64,000 nucleotides of DNA from Sinomonas sp. P10A9. GTDB lineage: Bacteria > Actinomycetota > Actinomycetes > Actinomycetales > Micrococcaceae. Of this stretch, positions 1 to 8,716 are shown piece by piece (position 1 is the first letter of the stretch; the number at the start of each line of letters is the position of its first letter). The notes below the pieces were generated by a model, which searched no databases, was not told where the DNA came from, and worked only from the letters and a program-made list of their open reading frames with translations. The position numbers were made by a program, and so were the translations under genes. Location of the stretch: the NCBI RefSeq assembly GCF_041022165.1, contig NZ_CP163302.1, positions 2,604,001-2,668,000 of the forward strand, given 5' to 3'.

Positions 1-665
1 CGCCGGACCGGTACGTTCTCGAGCACCTCAACAACCGCGAGAAGCTCACGTTCAGCCAGAACCCGCACGGTTCCGTCACAGACCTCATTGCGGACTGCTC
101 GCTCGCAGCGATCGACCGTCTCGTCCCCACCGAACTCCCGTGGGACCGCGCGGCGTTCGACGCACTCTTCGACGATGTCCGCGCCGAGCTCATCGACACC
201 GTCTTCAAGGTCACGGCGATCGTCGAGCAGGTCCTCGCGGCCTCGGCGCGCATCGCCAAGGCGCTCAAGGGCACCACGAGCCTCGCGCTCATCAGCGCGC
301 TGAATGACATCAAGGCCCAGCTCGAGCAGCTCGTGTACCCGGGCTTTGTAGCACAGACGGGCTACGCTCAGCTCGAGCACCTGCCGCGGTACCTCCGCGC
401 GATCGAGCGGCGGCTCGAGAAGCTGCCCACGAACGTCCAGCGCGACGCCGTCGCCATGGCTGCTGTCCAGGCCCTCGAGGACGACTACGACGACGCGGTC
501 GCCGCGCTCGCACCAACGGGACGCAGTCAGGGGCTGCTCGAGCAGGTCCGCTGGATGATCGAGGAGCTCCGGGTGAGCCTCTTCGCCGTCGAACTCGGCA
601 CGGCCGGGAGGGTCTCGGAGAAGCGAGTCCGGCAGGCCCTCGGCGAGGCGCTCGCCCCAGCCTGA
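1..665 (+). CDS. hrpA: ATP-dependent RNA helicase HrpA, C-terminal part (5' end outside window)
   Basis: Only the last ~220 codons are present; the frame is open from base 3 and stops at TGA 663-665. The segment matches the C-terminal DUF3418 region of HrpA-type DEAH-box RNA helicases: a YPGFVAQTGY stretch, then LPRYLRAIERRLEKLP, and a closing WMIEELRVSLFAVELGT motif before a short tail. Family knowledge: HrpA is a cytoplasmic 3'-5' helicase acting on RNA and stalled ribosomes, usually ~1300 residues in actinobacteria, so the helicase core would lie to the left. The next gene converges on it. Confidence 0.85.
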   Translation, partial: PDRYVLEHLNNREKLTFSQNPHGSVTDLIADCSLAAIDRLVPTELPWDRAAFDALFDDVRAELIDTVFKVTAIVEQVLAASARIAKALKGTTSLALISALNDIKAQLEQLVYPGFVAQTGYAQLEHLPRYLRAIERRLEKLPTNVQRDAVAMAAVQALEDDYDDAVAALAPTGRSQGLLEQVRWMIEELRVSLFAVELGTAGRVSEKRVRQALGEALAPA

Positions 666-693
666 CGGGATGAGGCACCTCGGCGAGGCGAGG

Positions 694-1122
694 CTAGGCG
701 GCGGGGACGTTCTCGCCGTGTCCAGCGGCGCGCAGGGCCTCACGGATCTTCTCGGCCGCGGCGTCCATGACGGCGGGATCCGGGTTCTGCTGGACCTTCT
801 TGAAGTCGTACTCGGCCTCGGAGAACGACGGCCACACGTGCAGGTGCAGATGATTGATCTCGAAGCCCGCGATGATCACGCCGGCGCGCGGAGCACCGAA
901 GGCTTCCATCTGTGCCCGGCCGATGGTCTGCGCGACGAGCGTGACCTTCGCGAGAAGCTCGGGCGAGGCATCGGTCCACTTGTCGACCTCCGCGCGCGGT
1001 ACCACGAGCGCGTGCCCGTCCGCGAGGGGGCCGATGCTCAGGAAGGCGACGACGTCCGGGTCCTTCCAGACGAAGCGTCCGGGCAGCTCGCCCTCGATGA
1101 TCCGGGTGAACAGCGTGCTCAT
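694..1122 (-). CDS. HIT family hydrolase
   Basis: A 142-residue histidine-triad protein. The diagnostic motif is HLHLHVW at residues 91-97 (H91, H93, H95), the nucleotide-binding and catalytic loop of HIT/HINT nucleotide hydrolases acting on AMP-linked or dinucleotide substrates. I start at the ATG at 1122, which reads MSTLFTRIIEG as HIT proteins normally begin and has an AGGAG site just upstream. The open frame extends to 1242, but that would overlap the upstream sulfurtransferase and add ~40 residues without family resemblance. The gene follows the sulfurtransferase on the same strand; a shared transcript is possible. The substrate cannot be read from sequence. Confidence 0.9.
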   Translation of the reverse strand: MSTLFTRIIEGELPGRFVWKDPDVVAFLSIGPLADGHALVVPRAEVDKWTDASPELLAKVTLVAQTIGRAQMEAFGAPRAGVIIAGFEINHLHLHVWPSFSEAEYDFKKVQQNPDPAVMDAAAEKIREALRAAGHGENVPAA

Positions 1123-1238
1123 GGCTCTCCTGTCAGGTATGTTCTGGGTGCCCGCCGTGCGCGAGTCCCGCGTCGCGGTGGCCGAAACAAGGTCTGCGCG
1201 GATCTTGTCCGCGCCCGGGATGACGGGCCGTCCGGGGT

Positions 1239-2159
1239 TCATCGGTCCGACGCTATCGCATCCGGTCCGGCAGCCGCGCCGGGGCCGTCCCCCACGGCCA
1301 CGGGCCGGGATGGGTCACGGGACCATTGCGAGAACGATCCGGGGTACAACGCCGCGTCGATGCCCGCGATGGCCAGCGCCGCGACGTCGTGCGCCGCAGT
1401 GACGCCCGAGCCGCAGTAGACAGCCACCGGTTCCCCGGCCACGGCCCCGAGGCGCGCGTACCGCTCGCGCAGGGCCTCGGCTGGCAGGAACGTCCCGTCC
1501 GGGGCGAGGTTGCCCGACGTCGGCGCGCTCACAGCGCCGGGGATGTGTCCCGCGCGCGGGTCCACGGGCTCGACGTCGCCCCGGTAGCGTTCGGCCGCGC
1601 GCGCGTCGAGGAGGACACCGCCGATCCCGGAGGGCCGCGGTGCGGCGAAGGCGGCCGCCGCGGCCGCGTCGATCCGCGGCATGTGCCCCTCGCCGAGCGT
1701 GACCGTGCCGGGCTCGGCCTCACGGCGGCCGGCCTCGAGCTCCCCGCCGGCTCGTGTCCATGCCGCGAGGCCGCCGTCAAGGATCCGCACCTGGGCGAGG
1801 CCTGCGTCGCGCAGCATCCACCACGCACGCGCCGCTGCCTGGCCCGAGGTCGCGTCGTACACGACCACCGCGTCGCCGTCGTCGATCCCCCACCGACGCG
1901 CCGAGTCCTCGAGGGCCTCCCTCGTCGGGAGGGGGTGGCGCCCGCCCGCGGCCTCCTCTGCGCTCCCGGGGGCCACCGGTGCGGCAAGCTCCGTCTCGAG
2001 GTCGGCGAACACGGCGCCCGGGATGTGCCCCGCCTCGTATTCCCCGCGGCCATCCGGGCCGCCCAGGGCCCACCGCACGTCAAGCACCACGATCGGCGTG
2101 CCGGCCGCGAGGAGTGCTGCGAGATCATCCGCCGCCAAGAGAACCTGTTCTGCGCCCAT
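1239..2159 (-). CDS. Two-domain sulfurtransferase (rhodanese/3-mercaptopyruvate type)
   Basis: A 306-residue tandem-rhodanese protein. Both domains carry the structural GHIPGAV motif (about residues 45-51 and 204-210). The C-terminal domain has the active-site loop CGSGVTAA with the persulfide cysteine at C249. In the N-terminal domain the equivalent position is aspartate (YDATSGQ, D102), the usual inactive first domain. CGSG resembles the mercaptopyruvate sulfurtransferase loop more than the CRKG of thiosulfate rhodaneses, so MST (sseA-like) activity is favoured but unproven. It transfers sulfane sulfur to thiols or cyanide in the cytoplasm. The ATG start at 2159 has a weak AGGGTGGG upstream. 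It is divergent from the PLP enzyme gene, which may also act in cysteine metabolism. Confidence 0.88.
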   Translation of the reverse strand: MGAEQVLLAADDLAALLAAGTPIVVLDVRWALGGPDGRGEYEAGHIPGAVFADLETELAAPVAPGSAEEAAGGRHPLPTREALEDSARRWGIDDGDAVVVYDATSGQAAARAWWMLRDAGLAQVRILDGGLAAWTRAGGELEAGRREAEPGTVTLGEGHMPRIDAAAAAAFAAPRPSGIGGVLLDARAAERYRGDVEPVDPRAGHIPGAVSAPTSGNLAPDGTFLPAEALRERYARLGAVAGEPVAVYCGSGVTAAHDVAALAIAGIDAALYPGSFSQWSRDPSRPVAVGDGPGAAAGPDAIASDR

Positions 2160-2234
2160 GACCCCACCCTAGCCGCGCCACCGCGCGGGGGGCACGGCGG
2201 AGAGGCACGTGCACGAGACGGATACGCTGTCCGA

Positions 2235-3368
2235 ATGGACCCCCGCGCCGCCAGCCACGACCCCTCTGACCGCGCCGTGCCAGACCGCGCCCTGCCCGAT
2301 CGCGCCCTGCCAGACCGCGCCTGGGCCAACGAGGCGATCCGCCGCCTCGAGGCCGACGCACATCGCAGCGCCGACACCCATCTGCACCGCATCCCGCTGC
2401 CCCGCGAGTGGGGCGTAGACGTCTACCTCAAGGACGAGTCGACGCACCGCACCGGCAGCCTCAAGCACCGGCTCGCCCGGTCGCTCTTCCTCTTCGCCCT
2501 CGTCAACGGGTGGATCCGTGAGGGCACGCCGGTGGTCGAGGCCTCGAGCGGGAGCACGGCGGTCTCCGAGGCCTACTTCGCGAGGCTCCTCGGCATCCCG
2601 TTCACAGCCGTCATGACGCGCGGGACGAGCGAAGAGAAGATCGCGCTCATCGAGCAGTACGGCGGCACGTGCCACTTCGTCGAGTCGGCGTCCGAGGTCT
2701 ACGGGGAGGCTGCGCGGCTCGCCCGGGAAAGCGGCGGGCACTACCTGGACCAGTTCACGTTCGCCGAAAGGGCCACGGACTGGCGCGGCAACAACAACAT
2801 CGCCGAGACGATCTTCGACCAGTTGGCGCTCGAGCCCCATCCGGTGCCCCGATGGATCGTCGTCGGCGCCGGAACGGGCGGCACGAGCACGACGATCGGC
2901 CGGTACGTGCGCTACCGACGGCTCGCGACCCAGCTGGCAGTGGTCGATCCCGAGAACTCGGCGTTCTACCCGAGCTGGGAATCCGGTGCTCCGGCGGTCG
3001 GCAGCGCGTCCAGGATCGAGGGGATCGGCCGGCCGAGGCTCGAGCCGAGCTTCAATCCGCGGATCGTCGACCGCATGTTCAGGGTGCCCGACGGCGCGTC
3101 CGTCGCCGCGATGCGGGACCTCACCGCGCGCTTCGGCTTCACCGCCGGCCCCTCCACGGGCACGAGCCTCTGGGGCGTGTGGCAGCTCGTCGCGGAGATG
3201 GTCGAGAACGGTGAGCGCGGCAGCATTGTGACGCTCATGTGCGATGGCGGCGCGCGGTACCGGAATTCGTACGGCGACGACGCGTGGCTCGAGGCCCACG
3301 GGCTGGACCCGGAACACCACGGCACCTTGCTCGCGGACTTCTTCGCGACGGGCCGCTGGCGCGGTTGA
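2235..3368 (+). CDS. PLP-dependent cysteine synthase family protein
   Basis: A fold-type II PLP enzyme of 377 residues. The Schiff-base lysine is K77 in TGSLKHR; a glycine-rich phosphate loop is seen as [19 protein letters not shown] is the substrate loop. The length and the long C-terminal part ([13 protein letters not shown]) resemble actinobacterial Cds1-like proteins (cysteine desulfhydrase or cysteine synthase) rather than CysK or CysM. Whether it makes or degrades cysteine is undetermined. The ATG at 2235 is chosen because the frame upstream is only the shadow of the divergent gene. Residues 12-30 hold an imperfect DRALP repeat (three copies), a poorly conserved N-terminal extension. 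It is convergent with the next gene. Confidence 0.85.
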   Translation: MDPRAASHDPSDRAVPDRALPDRALPDRAWANEAIRRLEADAHRSADTHLHRIPLPREWGVDVYLKDESTHRTGSLKHRLARSLFLFALVNGWIREGTPVVEASSGSTAVSEAYFARLLGIPFTAVMTRGTSEEKIALIEQYGGTCHFVESASEVYGEAARLARESGGHYLDQFTFAERATDWRGNNNIAETIFDQLALEPHPVPRWIVVGAGTGGTSTTIGRYVRYRRLATQLAVVDPENSAFYPSWESGAPAVGSASRIEGIGRPRLEPSFNPRIVDRMFRVPDGASVAAMRDLTARFGFTAGPSTGTSLWGVWQLVAEMVENGERGSIVTLMCDGGARYRNSYGDDAWLEAHGLDPEHHGTLLADFFATGRWRG

Positions 3369-3386
3369 CCGCGGCCAGTGTCTCGC

Positions 3387-4058
3387 TCAGAGCTCGACAG
3401 ACTCGCGCGGCGCGAGATGCGCGAACTGGGTCCCGTAGAGGCCCGAGATCCGCTGGGCGTGGCCCTCGACGAGCCCGGTCCCGAGATCGTTCAGGAGCGC
3501 GTTGTGGATGGGGTAGGCCCGCTGCGGGCGCACCGCGATGACGTAGTCGAGCACCTCGCCCACCTTGCTCCACGGCGCGTGGATCGGTACGAGGAGCGTT
3601 GGGACGGCCACACCGTAGGGCACGGTGAACGAGTCCCCCGGGTGGAACGCCTCGCTGTCGACCAGATAGCCGATGTTCGCCACCACCGGCACGCTCGCGT
3701 GGATGAGGGCGTGCTGGCTCCCGAAGGTCCTGATGTGGAAGCCTGCCGCCTCGAACTCGGCATCTGGCTCTGCAACGTGGATCCGGCTCGCGGCCGACGG
3801 CGCGGCCTCCGTCAGCTGCCCGGCCGTCTTCGCCGGCGCCCAGGCCTCGAGGGAAGCGCTGCTCTCGAGCGCTGCGGCGGCCCGCACCACGTCGATGTGG
3901 TCGGGATGCTCGTGCGTCACGAGCAGGGCCTGCGCACCGTCGAGGGCTTCCTCGACCTCCGAGAAGGACCCGGGATCTACCACGAGGGTGGATCGGCCTC
4001 CATCCGTCCCGGGCTTGTCGAACCGGACACACGAGTGGGTGTACTTGGTCATGCGCAC
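3387..4058 (-). CDS. MBL-fold metal-dependent hydrolase
   Basis: A 223-residue metallo-beta-lactamase-fold protein. The zinc-binding motif THEHPDH lies at residues 48-54 (H49, H51, D53, H54), with further metal ligands expected at the histidines in FGSQHAL and PIHNAL. Short single-domain proteins of this kind (Zn-dependent hydrolases of the UPF0173-like group) have no settled substrate. The frame begins with GTG at 4058; an ATG two codons later (4052) is equally possible, and neither has a good Shine-Dalgarno. It is divergent from the Fur-family gene, with a repeat-rich gap between them. The stop is 18 bases from the stop of the convergent PLP enzyme gene. Confidence 0.82.
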   Translation of the reverse strand: MRMTKYTHSCVRFDKPGTDGGRSTLVVDPGSFSEVEEALDGAQALLVTHEHPDHIDVVRAAAALESSASLEAWAPAKTAGQLTEAAPSAASRIHVAEPDAEFEAAGFHIRTFGSQHALIHASVPVVANIGYLVDSEAFHPGDSFTVPYGVAVPTLLVPIHAPWSKVGEVLDYVIAVRPQRAYPIHNALLNDLGTGLVEGHAQRISGLYGTQFAHLAPRESVEL

Positions 4059-4107
4059 GCCGAAAGTCTAGAACCGTTCTTGCTAAGCTGGTAGGCCTCG
4101 GAAGGCA

Positions 4108-4178
4108 TGCAGGCCCGGACAGCAGGTCCGGACACAGCAGATCCAGAAATAGCAGATCCGGAACAGCGCTGTCCGGAC
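4108..4178. repeat. Four imperfect ~15-bp tandem repeats upstream of the Fur-family gene
   Basis: Between the divergent MBL and Fur-family genes there are four successive units of the form GGACACAGCAGATCC (units 13, 15, 15 and 15 bases long, each ending ..GTCC or ..ATCC). They end about 18 bases before the GTG start of the regulator. They could be binding sites, a leader structure or slippage products; no known operator is recognised in them. Confidence 0.6.
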
Positions 4179-4195
4179 AAGGCAAGGAGGGGTCG

Positions 4196-4669
4196 GTGGC
4201 AGAACGGACACGCGAGCAGCGTGTGACGAAACAGCGGCTCGCAGTCTCAGGAGCCCTCGACCGGCTCGAGGACTTCGTGAGCACTCAGGAGCTGCACCGC
4301 TTGCTCCACGACCAAGGCACGGCCGTCTCCCTTGCGACGACCTACCGCATCCTCCAGTCGATGGCCGAGGAAGGCCTCGTCGACGTGCTGCGCAGCGACG
4401 ACGGCGAGGCCGTCTACCGCCGGTGCGAGGCCACGGGACACCACCATCACCTCGTGTGCCGCCGGTGCGGGAAGGCCGTGGATGTCGAGGCGCCGGCGGT
4501 CGAGACGTGGGCGAGCCGCGTCGCCGGCGAGCATGGCTACACGGCGGTCGAGCACACAGTCGAGATCTTCGGGCTCTGCCCCGAGTGCACCCTCATCGTC
4601 GCGCGCGAGGGTACTCCCGGGACCGCCGGGGGCAGCGCGGCCGCCGGTGGCGCTCCAACGAGGCCCTAG
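4196..4669 (+). CDS. zur: Fur family transcriptional regulator, probably Zur
   Basis: A 157-residue Fur-superfamily repressor. The N-terminal winged helix covers about residues 1-80 (helix SLATTYRILQSM). The C-terminal metal/dimer domain has a HHHH stretch at 82-85 and two CxxC pairs, C88/C91 and C128/C131, forming the structural zinc site. The gene lies opposite a zinc-type ABC transporter and shares a convergent terminator with it, so zinc sensing (Zur) is favoured over iron or peroxide sensing; this is inference from context. GTG start at 4196 with an AAGGAGG site at a good distance. The C-terminal 20 residues are a Gly/Ala-rich tail not typical of the family. Confidence 0.82.
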   Translation: MAERTREQRVTKQRLAVSGALDRLEDFVSTQELHRLLHDQGTAVSLATTYRILQSMAEEGLVDVLRSDDGEAVYRRCEATGHHHHLVCRRCGKAVDVEAPAVETWASRVAGEHGYTAVEHTVEIFGLCPECTLIVAREGTPGTAGGSAAAGGAPTRP

Positions 4670-4685
4670 TGGACGACGGCGGGCC

Positions 4686-4716
4686 CCGCCTGAGGCGGGA
4701 CGCGCGCCTCAGGCGG
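4686..4716. terminator. Bidirectional hairpin between zur and the zinc permease gene
   Basis: A perfect 12-bp inverted repeat (CCGCCTGAGGCG / CGCCTCAGGCGG) with a 7-base loop lies between two convergent genes and overlaps the stop codon of the permease gene. There is no T-tract, so it is a terminator-like stem rather than a textbook intrinsic terminator. Confidence 0.6.
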
Positions 4717-5620
4717 CGACCGGCGTCGTGCGTTCGCTCGACTCCCGGGCAGGACGGACAACTCGCCCGGTCAGACCCATGCGGTGCCGTACCCAGCCGA
4801 TGACCGCGCACACGACGTAGAACAGGAACGAGAGCGTCGTGATGTAGGGGCTGATCGGCAGGCGCCCGCCGAGCGCGAGCAGAATGCCGCCCACGGTCGC
4901 CGCCATCGCGAAGAGCACGCTCAGCATGAGGACGAGCTTCGGCGAGGACGTGACCCTGAGTGCGGCGGCGGCCGGTGTGATGAGCAGCGCAAGGACGAGG
5001 AGCGCGCCCACCACTTGGATCGACAGGGCCACGCTCACCCCGAGCACAACCATGAACGCGATCGAAAGCAACCGCACCGGAACGCCCCGCGCGAACGCCA
5101 TCTCCGGGTCGACGCTGGCGAACGTGAGCGGCCGCCACACCGCGATGAGGATCGCGATCACCACGGCCGCCGCGATGGCGAGGGTCTGCAGCTGGACCGT
5201 GTCCACGGCAACGATCTGCCCCGTGAGGAGGCTGAACTTGTTCGCTGCCCTGCCCTGGTAGAGCGCGAGGAACAGGATGCCGAGCCCCAGGCCGAACGGC
5301 ATGAGGACACCGATCACGGAGTTCTTCTCGCGGGCCCGTCCGCCCATGAGCCCTACGACGAGTGCGGCCGCGACGGATCCGACGAGGGAACCCGTGACGA
5401 TGTCTGCCCCCACGAGGAGCGCGAACGCGGCACCCGCGAACGAGAGCTCGGAAATCCCGTGGACAGCGAACGCGAGGTCCCGTTTCATGACGAACGTCCC
5501 CACGACGCCGCCGAGGAGGCCCAGGATCGCCCCGGCCCAGACCGAGTCGATGACGAGCGCGAGGATATCGCCGTAGTTCTCGAACGAGAACACGGTTCCC
5601 CAGAAGTCTGCAAAGTTCAT
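4709..5620 (-). CDS. znuB: Metal ABC transporter permease (ZnuB type)
   Basis: A 303-residue integral membrane protein of the ABC-3 metal permease family, with about eight hydrophobic segments. Motifs typical of the family include the LAFAVHGISELSFAGAA stretch near residues 49-65 and SIQVVGALLVLALLITPAAAA around 210. It forms the channel for a zinc or manganese importer with the downstream-listed ATPase and lipoprotein. Start ATG at 5620, chosen because it overlaps the ATPase stop (ATGA) and matches the family length. It is the last gene of the three-gene transporter operon. The metal is inferred from the adjacent Zur-like regulator and the histidine-rich ATPase. Confidence 0.9.
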   Translation of the reverse strand: MNFADFWGTVFSFENYGDILALVIDSVWAGAILGLLGGVVGTFVMKRDLAFAVHGISELSFAGAAFALLVGADIVTGSLVGSVAAALVVGLMGGRAREKNSVIGVLMPFGLGLGILFLALYQGRAANKFSLLTGQIVAVDTVQLQTLAIAAAVVIAILIAVWRPLTFASVDPEMAFARGVPVRLLSIAFMVVLGVSVALSIQVVGALLVLALLITPAAAALRVTSSPKLVLMLSVLFAMAATVGGILLALGGRLPISPYITTLSFLFYVVCAVIGWVRHRMGLTGRVVRPARESSERTTPVAA

Positions 5621-6531
5621 GCGGGCTGCTCTTCCTGGTGGGGCTCCGGGGCGTGCGCGTGGGTTGTGGCGTCCGGCAGGCCGACGACGACGATCCGCCC
5701 GTTGACGCGCGAGACCTCGACGCGGCTGCCGTAGAGCTCGGAGAGCACCTCGGTGGTCATGACCTCCTCGACCGTGCCGATGCGGAACTTGCCGTCGGCG
5801 ATGTACAGCACGCGGTCGAGGTAGTCGAGGATCGGGTTGATCTCGTGCGTGACGAGCACAACGGCCGCGCCCTCCCTCCTCTGGGCGTCGATGAGGCCGC
5901 TCACGGCCTGCTGGTGGTTGAGGTCGAGCGAGAGGAGCGGCTCGTCGCAGAGCAGCACCCTCGGGTTGTCGGCGATCGCCTGTGCCACTCGGAGCCTCTG
6001 CTGCTCGCCGCCCGAGAGCAGGCCCACGGGGACCTTCGCGTACTCGGTGGCCCCCACCTTCGCGAGGAGCGCGTCGACCCGACGGTCGACGGCGCGGGAC
6101 CGGAGCCGGATACCCCACCGGTGTCCGTCGATTCCCAGCGCCACGAGGTCCCGGGCGCGCATCGGCGTGGTCGGAGCGAACATCTTCTGCTGCGGGATGT
6201 ATCCGACGTGATCGCCCCTGCGTCCCGGCGCACGGCCCCCGACCTCGACGGTTCCCGTGGTGAGGGGCACGGCGCCGAGCAGCGCCTTGAGGAACGTTGT
6301 CTTGCCGCTGCCGTTGGGCCCGAGGACGGCGAAGAACTCCCCCTCGCGGATGTCCAGGTCGAGCCCCGCCCACAGGGTCCTGTCGCCGAAGGCGAGGGAC
6401 GCGTTGCGGAGCCGCACCACGGAAGGGCCACCGACGCCGGACGGGATACCCTCGCGAGCCGACGGCGCAGGCGCTGCGCTTGTCATGGTGGCCAAGTCTA
6501 GAGGTCCATGCTGAGAATGAGGATCGGTCAC
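5617..6531 (-). CDS. znuC: Metal ABC transporter ATP-binding protein (ZnuC type)
   Basis: A 304-residue ABC ATPase: Walker A GPNGSGKT at 71-78, signature LSGGEQQR in the middle, Walker B VLLCDEPLLSLD, H-loop VTHE. It energises the zinc importer. The GTG start at 6531 overlaps the lipoprotein stop as GTGA, which fits translational coupling; an ATG at 6486 is an alternative. Histidines cluster at both ends (DPHSQHG at the N-terminus, THAHAPEPH at the C-terminus), consistent with metal handling. Operon order on the minus strand is lipoprotein, ATPase, permease, with 4-base overlaps. Confidence 0.92.
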   Translation of the reverse strand: MTDPHSQHGPLDLATMTSAAPAPSAREGIPSGVGGPSVVRLRNASLAFGDRTLWAGLDLDIREGEFFAVLGPNGSGKTTFLKALLGAVPLTTGTVEVGGRAPGRRGDHVGYIPQQKMFAPTTPMRARDLVALGIDGHRWGIRLRSRAVDRRVDALLAKVGATEYAKVPVGLLSGGEQQRLRVAQAIADNPRVLLCDEPLLSLDLNHQQAVSGLIDAQRREGAAVVLVTHEINPILDYLDRVLYIADGKFRIGTVEEVMTTEVLSELYGSRVEVSRVNGRIVVVGLPDATTHAHAPEPHQEEQPA

Positions 6532-7505
6532 GACAGCGCCTTGCCGAGGGCATCCACGTTGGACTGCATCCAGTCGAGATAGCCGGTGCCCTCGGGGACG
6601 GTCTCCGTGAAGTCGACGACGGGGACCTTCGCGGACTCCGCAGCCTTGCGCAGCTGCTCCGTCTGCGGGCTCGCCGTCTGCGGGTTGTATGCGAGCATGG
6701 CGACATCCCTCGAGCCGACAAGGTCCAGCATCTCCTTGAGGACCGCCGGAGGGACATCCTGCCCTTCTTCCACTGCAGAGGTGAAGGCCTCGGGTGTCGC
6801 GTTGGTGAGGCCCGCTGCCTCGAGGAGGTAGAGCGGGACAGGCTCGGTCACGGCTACCTTCTTGCTGGCTGCGTGGGCTTTGAGGCCCGCGATCTGGCCC
6901 TCGAGGGCAGCGAGCCTCGTGTCAACAGCCTTGGCTTGGGCCTCGAACGTGCCCTTGCCCGAGGGATCGAGCTGGGCGAGGCGGTCGGCGACCGCGGCGG
7001 TGATCTTCCTCATCGCCGCGACGTCATACCAGACGTGCTCGTTGTAGGACGCGTGCGCTTGGCCCGAGGCAGTGCTCGCGGTTCCGGTGCTCCCCTGCTG
7101 CTCGAGGCCCGCGATCTGCACGGCGGTGATGATGCTGTCCGGCCCCACCTTCCCCTCGCGCGCGAGCGTGTCCAGGAAGGGGTCGTAGCCGCCGCCATTC
7201 TCGATGACGAGCTTCGCCTTGGACACGGCGAGCCGGTCCTGGCTCGTGGCCTCGTAGGAATGCGGGTCCTGGCTCGCTTTGGAGATCATCGCGGTCACGG
7301 AGACCCGATCGCGGCCGACGGCCTTGGCCAGGTCTCCGTAGACATTCGTGGAGGCGACGACGGCGATCGCCCCACCGGCCCCCGCGCTGCTCGAACCGGT
7401 CGTGGCGCCGGGGGCGCAGGCGGCGAGGCCGAGCACCGCCGCGGCGGCAACGACGCCAATCACGCTGGGGCGGGCCTTGGCAAGGGAGGCGGTGAAGGAA
7501 CGCAC
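6528..7505 (-). CDS. znuA: Zinc/manganese ABC transporter substrate-binding lipoprotein (ZnuA type)
   Basis: A 325-residue cluster A-I solute-binding protein. It has a lipoprotein signal peptide with lipobox LAAC (C30). Metal ligands are expected at the histidine in QDPHSYE, the histidine in YNEHVWYD, and acidic residues near the C-terminus. The His/Asp-rich loop of E. coli ZnuA is much reduced (a QAHASYNEH segment). Start GTG at 7505, preceded by GAGGA five bases upstream; the open frame runs further to 7622, but that part is not signal-peptide-like. First gene of the transporter operon, with a Zur-box-like palindrome about 100 bases upstream. Confidence 0.88.
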   Translation of the reverse strand: MRSFTASLAKARPSVIGVVAAAAVLGLAACAPGATTGSSSAGAGGAIAVVASTNVYGDLAKAVGRDRVSVTAMISKASQDPHSYEATSQDRLAVSKAKLVIENGGGYDPFLDTLAREGKVGPDSIITAVQIAGLEQQGSTGTASTASGQAHASYNEHVWYDVAAMRKITAAVADRLAQLDPSGKGTFEAQAKAVDTRLAALEGQIAGLKAHAASKKVAVTEPVPLYLLEAAGLTNATPEAFTSAVEEGQDVPPAVLKEMLDLVGSRDVAMLAYNPQTASPQTEQLRKAAESAKVPVVDFTETVPEGTGYLDWMQSNVDALGKALS

Positions 7506-7606
7506 AGGAGTCCTCAGTTCTAGGTCTGTCACAGGACGGGGCACGGGTCCCACGTCAGGAGGGCATCGGTGAGAACCGATCGCATTAGGACCACTGTACC
7601 GCTTCT

Positions 7607-7621
7607 TGGGAACAATTCCCA
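7607..7621. promoter_or_regulatory. 15-bp palindrome upstream of znuA, candidate Zur operator
   Basis: TGGGAACAATTCCCA is a perfect 6-3-6 inverted repeat. Its outline TGnnAA-N3-TTnnCA matches the geometry of actinobacterial Zur boxes (TGAAAA-N3-TTTTCA type), although the inner bases are G/C. It lies ~100 bases upstream of the znuA start and after the stop of the preceding gene. A very similar element occurs at 29442-29456. Confidence 0.5.
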
Positions 7622-7648
7622 TTTAGGTTTGCCTGCGCTCCTCCGCGT

Positions 7649-8716
7649 TCAGGCCGATCCGTGGTGCGCCCTCCACGACCCGCGGCTCTGCGTGGCATCC
7701 CGGATCTCGCCCACGAGCAGCTCGATGACATCCTCGAGGAACACCACGCCGTGGGTCGTTCCCTCGGGTCCGATCACGCGGGCCAGATGGAAGCCGGACT
7801 TCTGCATCGCCGAGAGCGCGTCCTCGATCTCGGCGTCGAGCGAAAGGTTCGCGAGCGAACGGACTCGGCTCTCCCCGATCGGCCGGGCGCGCTGGTCAGG
7901 GGCGATCGCAAGGACGTCCTTGAGGTGGAGGTAGCCCACGAGCTCGCCGTCGTCGTCCACCATCGGGAAGCGGGAGAATCCGGTCCGGGAGACGGCCTTC
8001 TCGAACTCGGCCGGAGTCGCGGTGGTGGGCAGGGACACAAGGTCACCGAGCGGCACCATGATCGACTCGGCACTCTGGTCCGAGAATTCGAGGGCCCCGG
8101 AGAGGAGCCCAGACTCGTCGTCGACGAGCCCGCTCCGGGTCGACTCGGCGACGATCGACTGGACCTCCTCCAGGGTGAAGCTCGAGGTCACCTCGTCCTT
8201 GGGCTCGACGCGCATGAGGTGCAGGACGGCGTTGGCACTGCCGTTGAGGAAGAAGATCACGGGCCGCACGAGGTGCGCCATGCTCAGGAGCACCGGGGCG
8301 AGGAGCACCGCGGCGCGGTCTGCGGCGGAGACCGAGATGTTCTTGGGGACCATCTCTCCGAGCGTCACGTGCAGGAACGTCACGACGATGAGCGCCACGA
8401 CGAAACCCAGAGAGTCCGCAAGCTCGAGCGGGACGCCGACGGCGTGCAGCGGGCCGCCGATGAGGTGGTGGATCGCCGGCTCAGCCACCTGCAGGATCAG
8501 CAGCGAACACACGGTGATGCCCAGCTGGGCGGCGGCGAGCATGAGCGAGACGTTCTCCATGGCACGCAGCGTGGTCGCGGCGCGGGCCGATCCTGCGTCC
8601 GCGAGTGGTTCGATCTGGCTGCGGCGCGCGCTCATGATGGCGAACTCGGCGGCGACGAAGAAGGCGTTGCCGAGCAGCAGCAGGGCGAGCCACAGTATTC
8701 CTCCCCAGTCCCCCAT
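7649..8716 (-). CDS. CNNM/hemolysin C family membrane protein with CBS pair
   Basis: A 355-residue protein: an N-terminal DUF21 (CNNM) transmembrane domain (residues ~1-190, three to four membrane segments, LGEMVPKNISVS motif) and a CBS-domain pair (~210-335) with the IMVPLGDLVSL entry motif. It lacks the C-terminal CorC_HlyC domain of its neighbour. Family knowledge: these proteins are linked to Mg2+/Co2+ export or homeostasis; the substrate is not shown here. The ATG at 8716 overlaps the upstream gene's stop (TGATG), so the two are translationally coupled and may work as a heteromer. Confidence 0.88.
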   Translation of the reverse strand: MGDWGGILWLALLLLGNAFFVAAEFAIMSARRSQIEPLADAGSARAATTLRAMENVSLMLAAAQLGITVCSLLILQVAEPAIHHLIGGPLHAVGVPLELADSLGFVVALIVVTFLHVTLGEMVPKNISVSAADRAAVLLAPVLLSMAHLVRPVIFFLNGSANAVLHLMRVEPKDEVTSSFTLEEVQSIVAESTRSGLVDDESGLLSGALEFSDQSAESIMVPLGDLVSLPTTATPAEFEKAVSRTGFSRFPMVDDDGELVGYLHLKDVLAIAPDQRARPIGESRVRSLANLSLDAEIEDALSAMQKSGFHLARVIGPEGTTHGVVFLEDVIELLVGEIRDATQSRGSWRAHHGSA

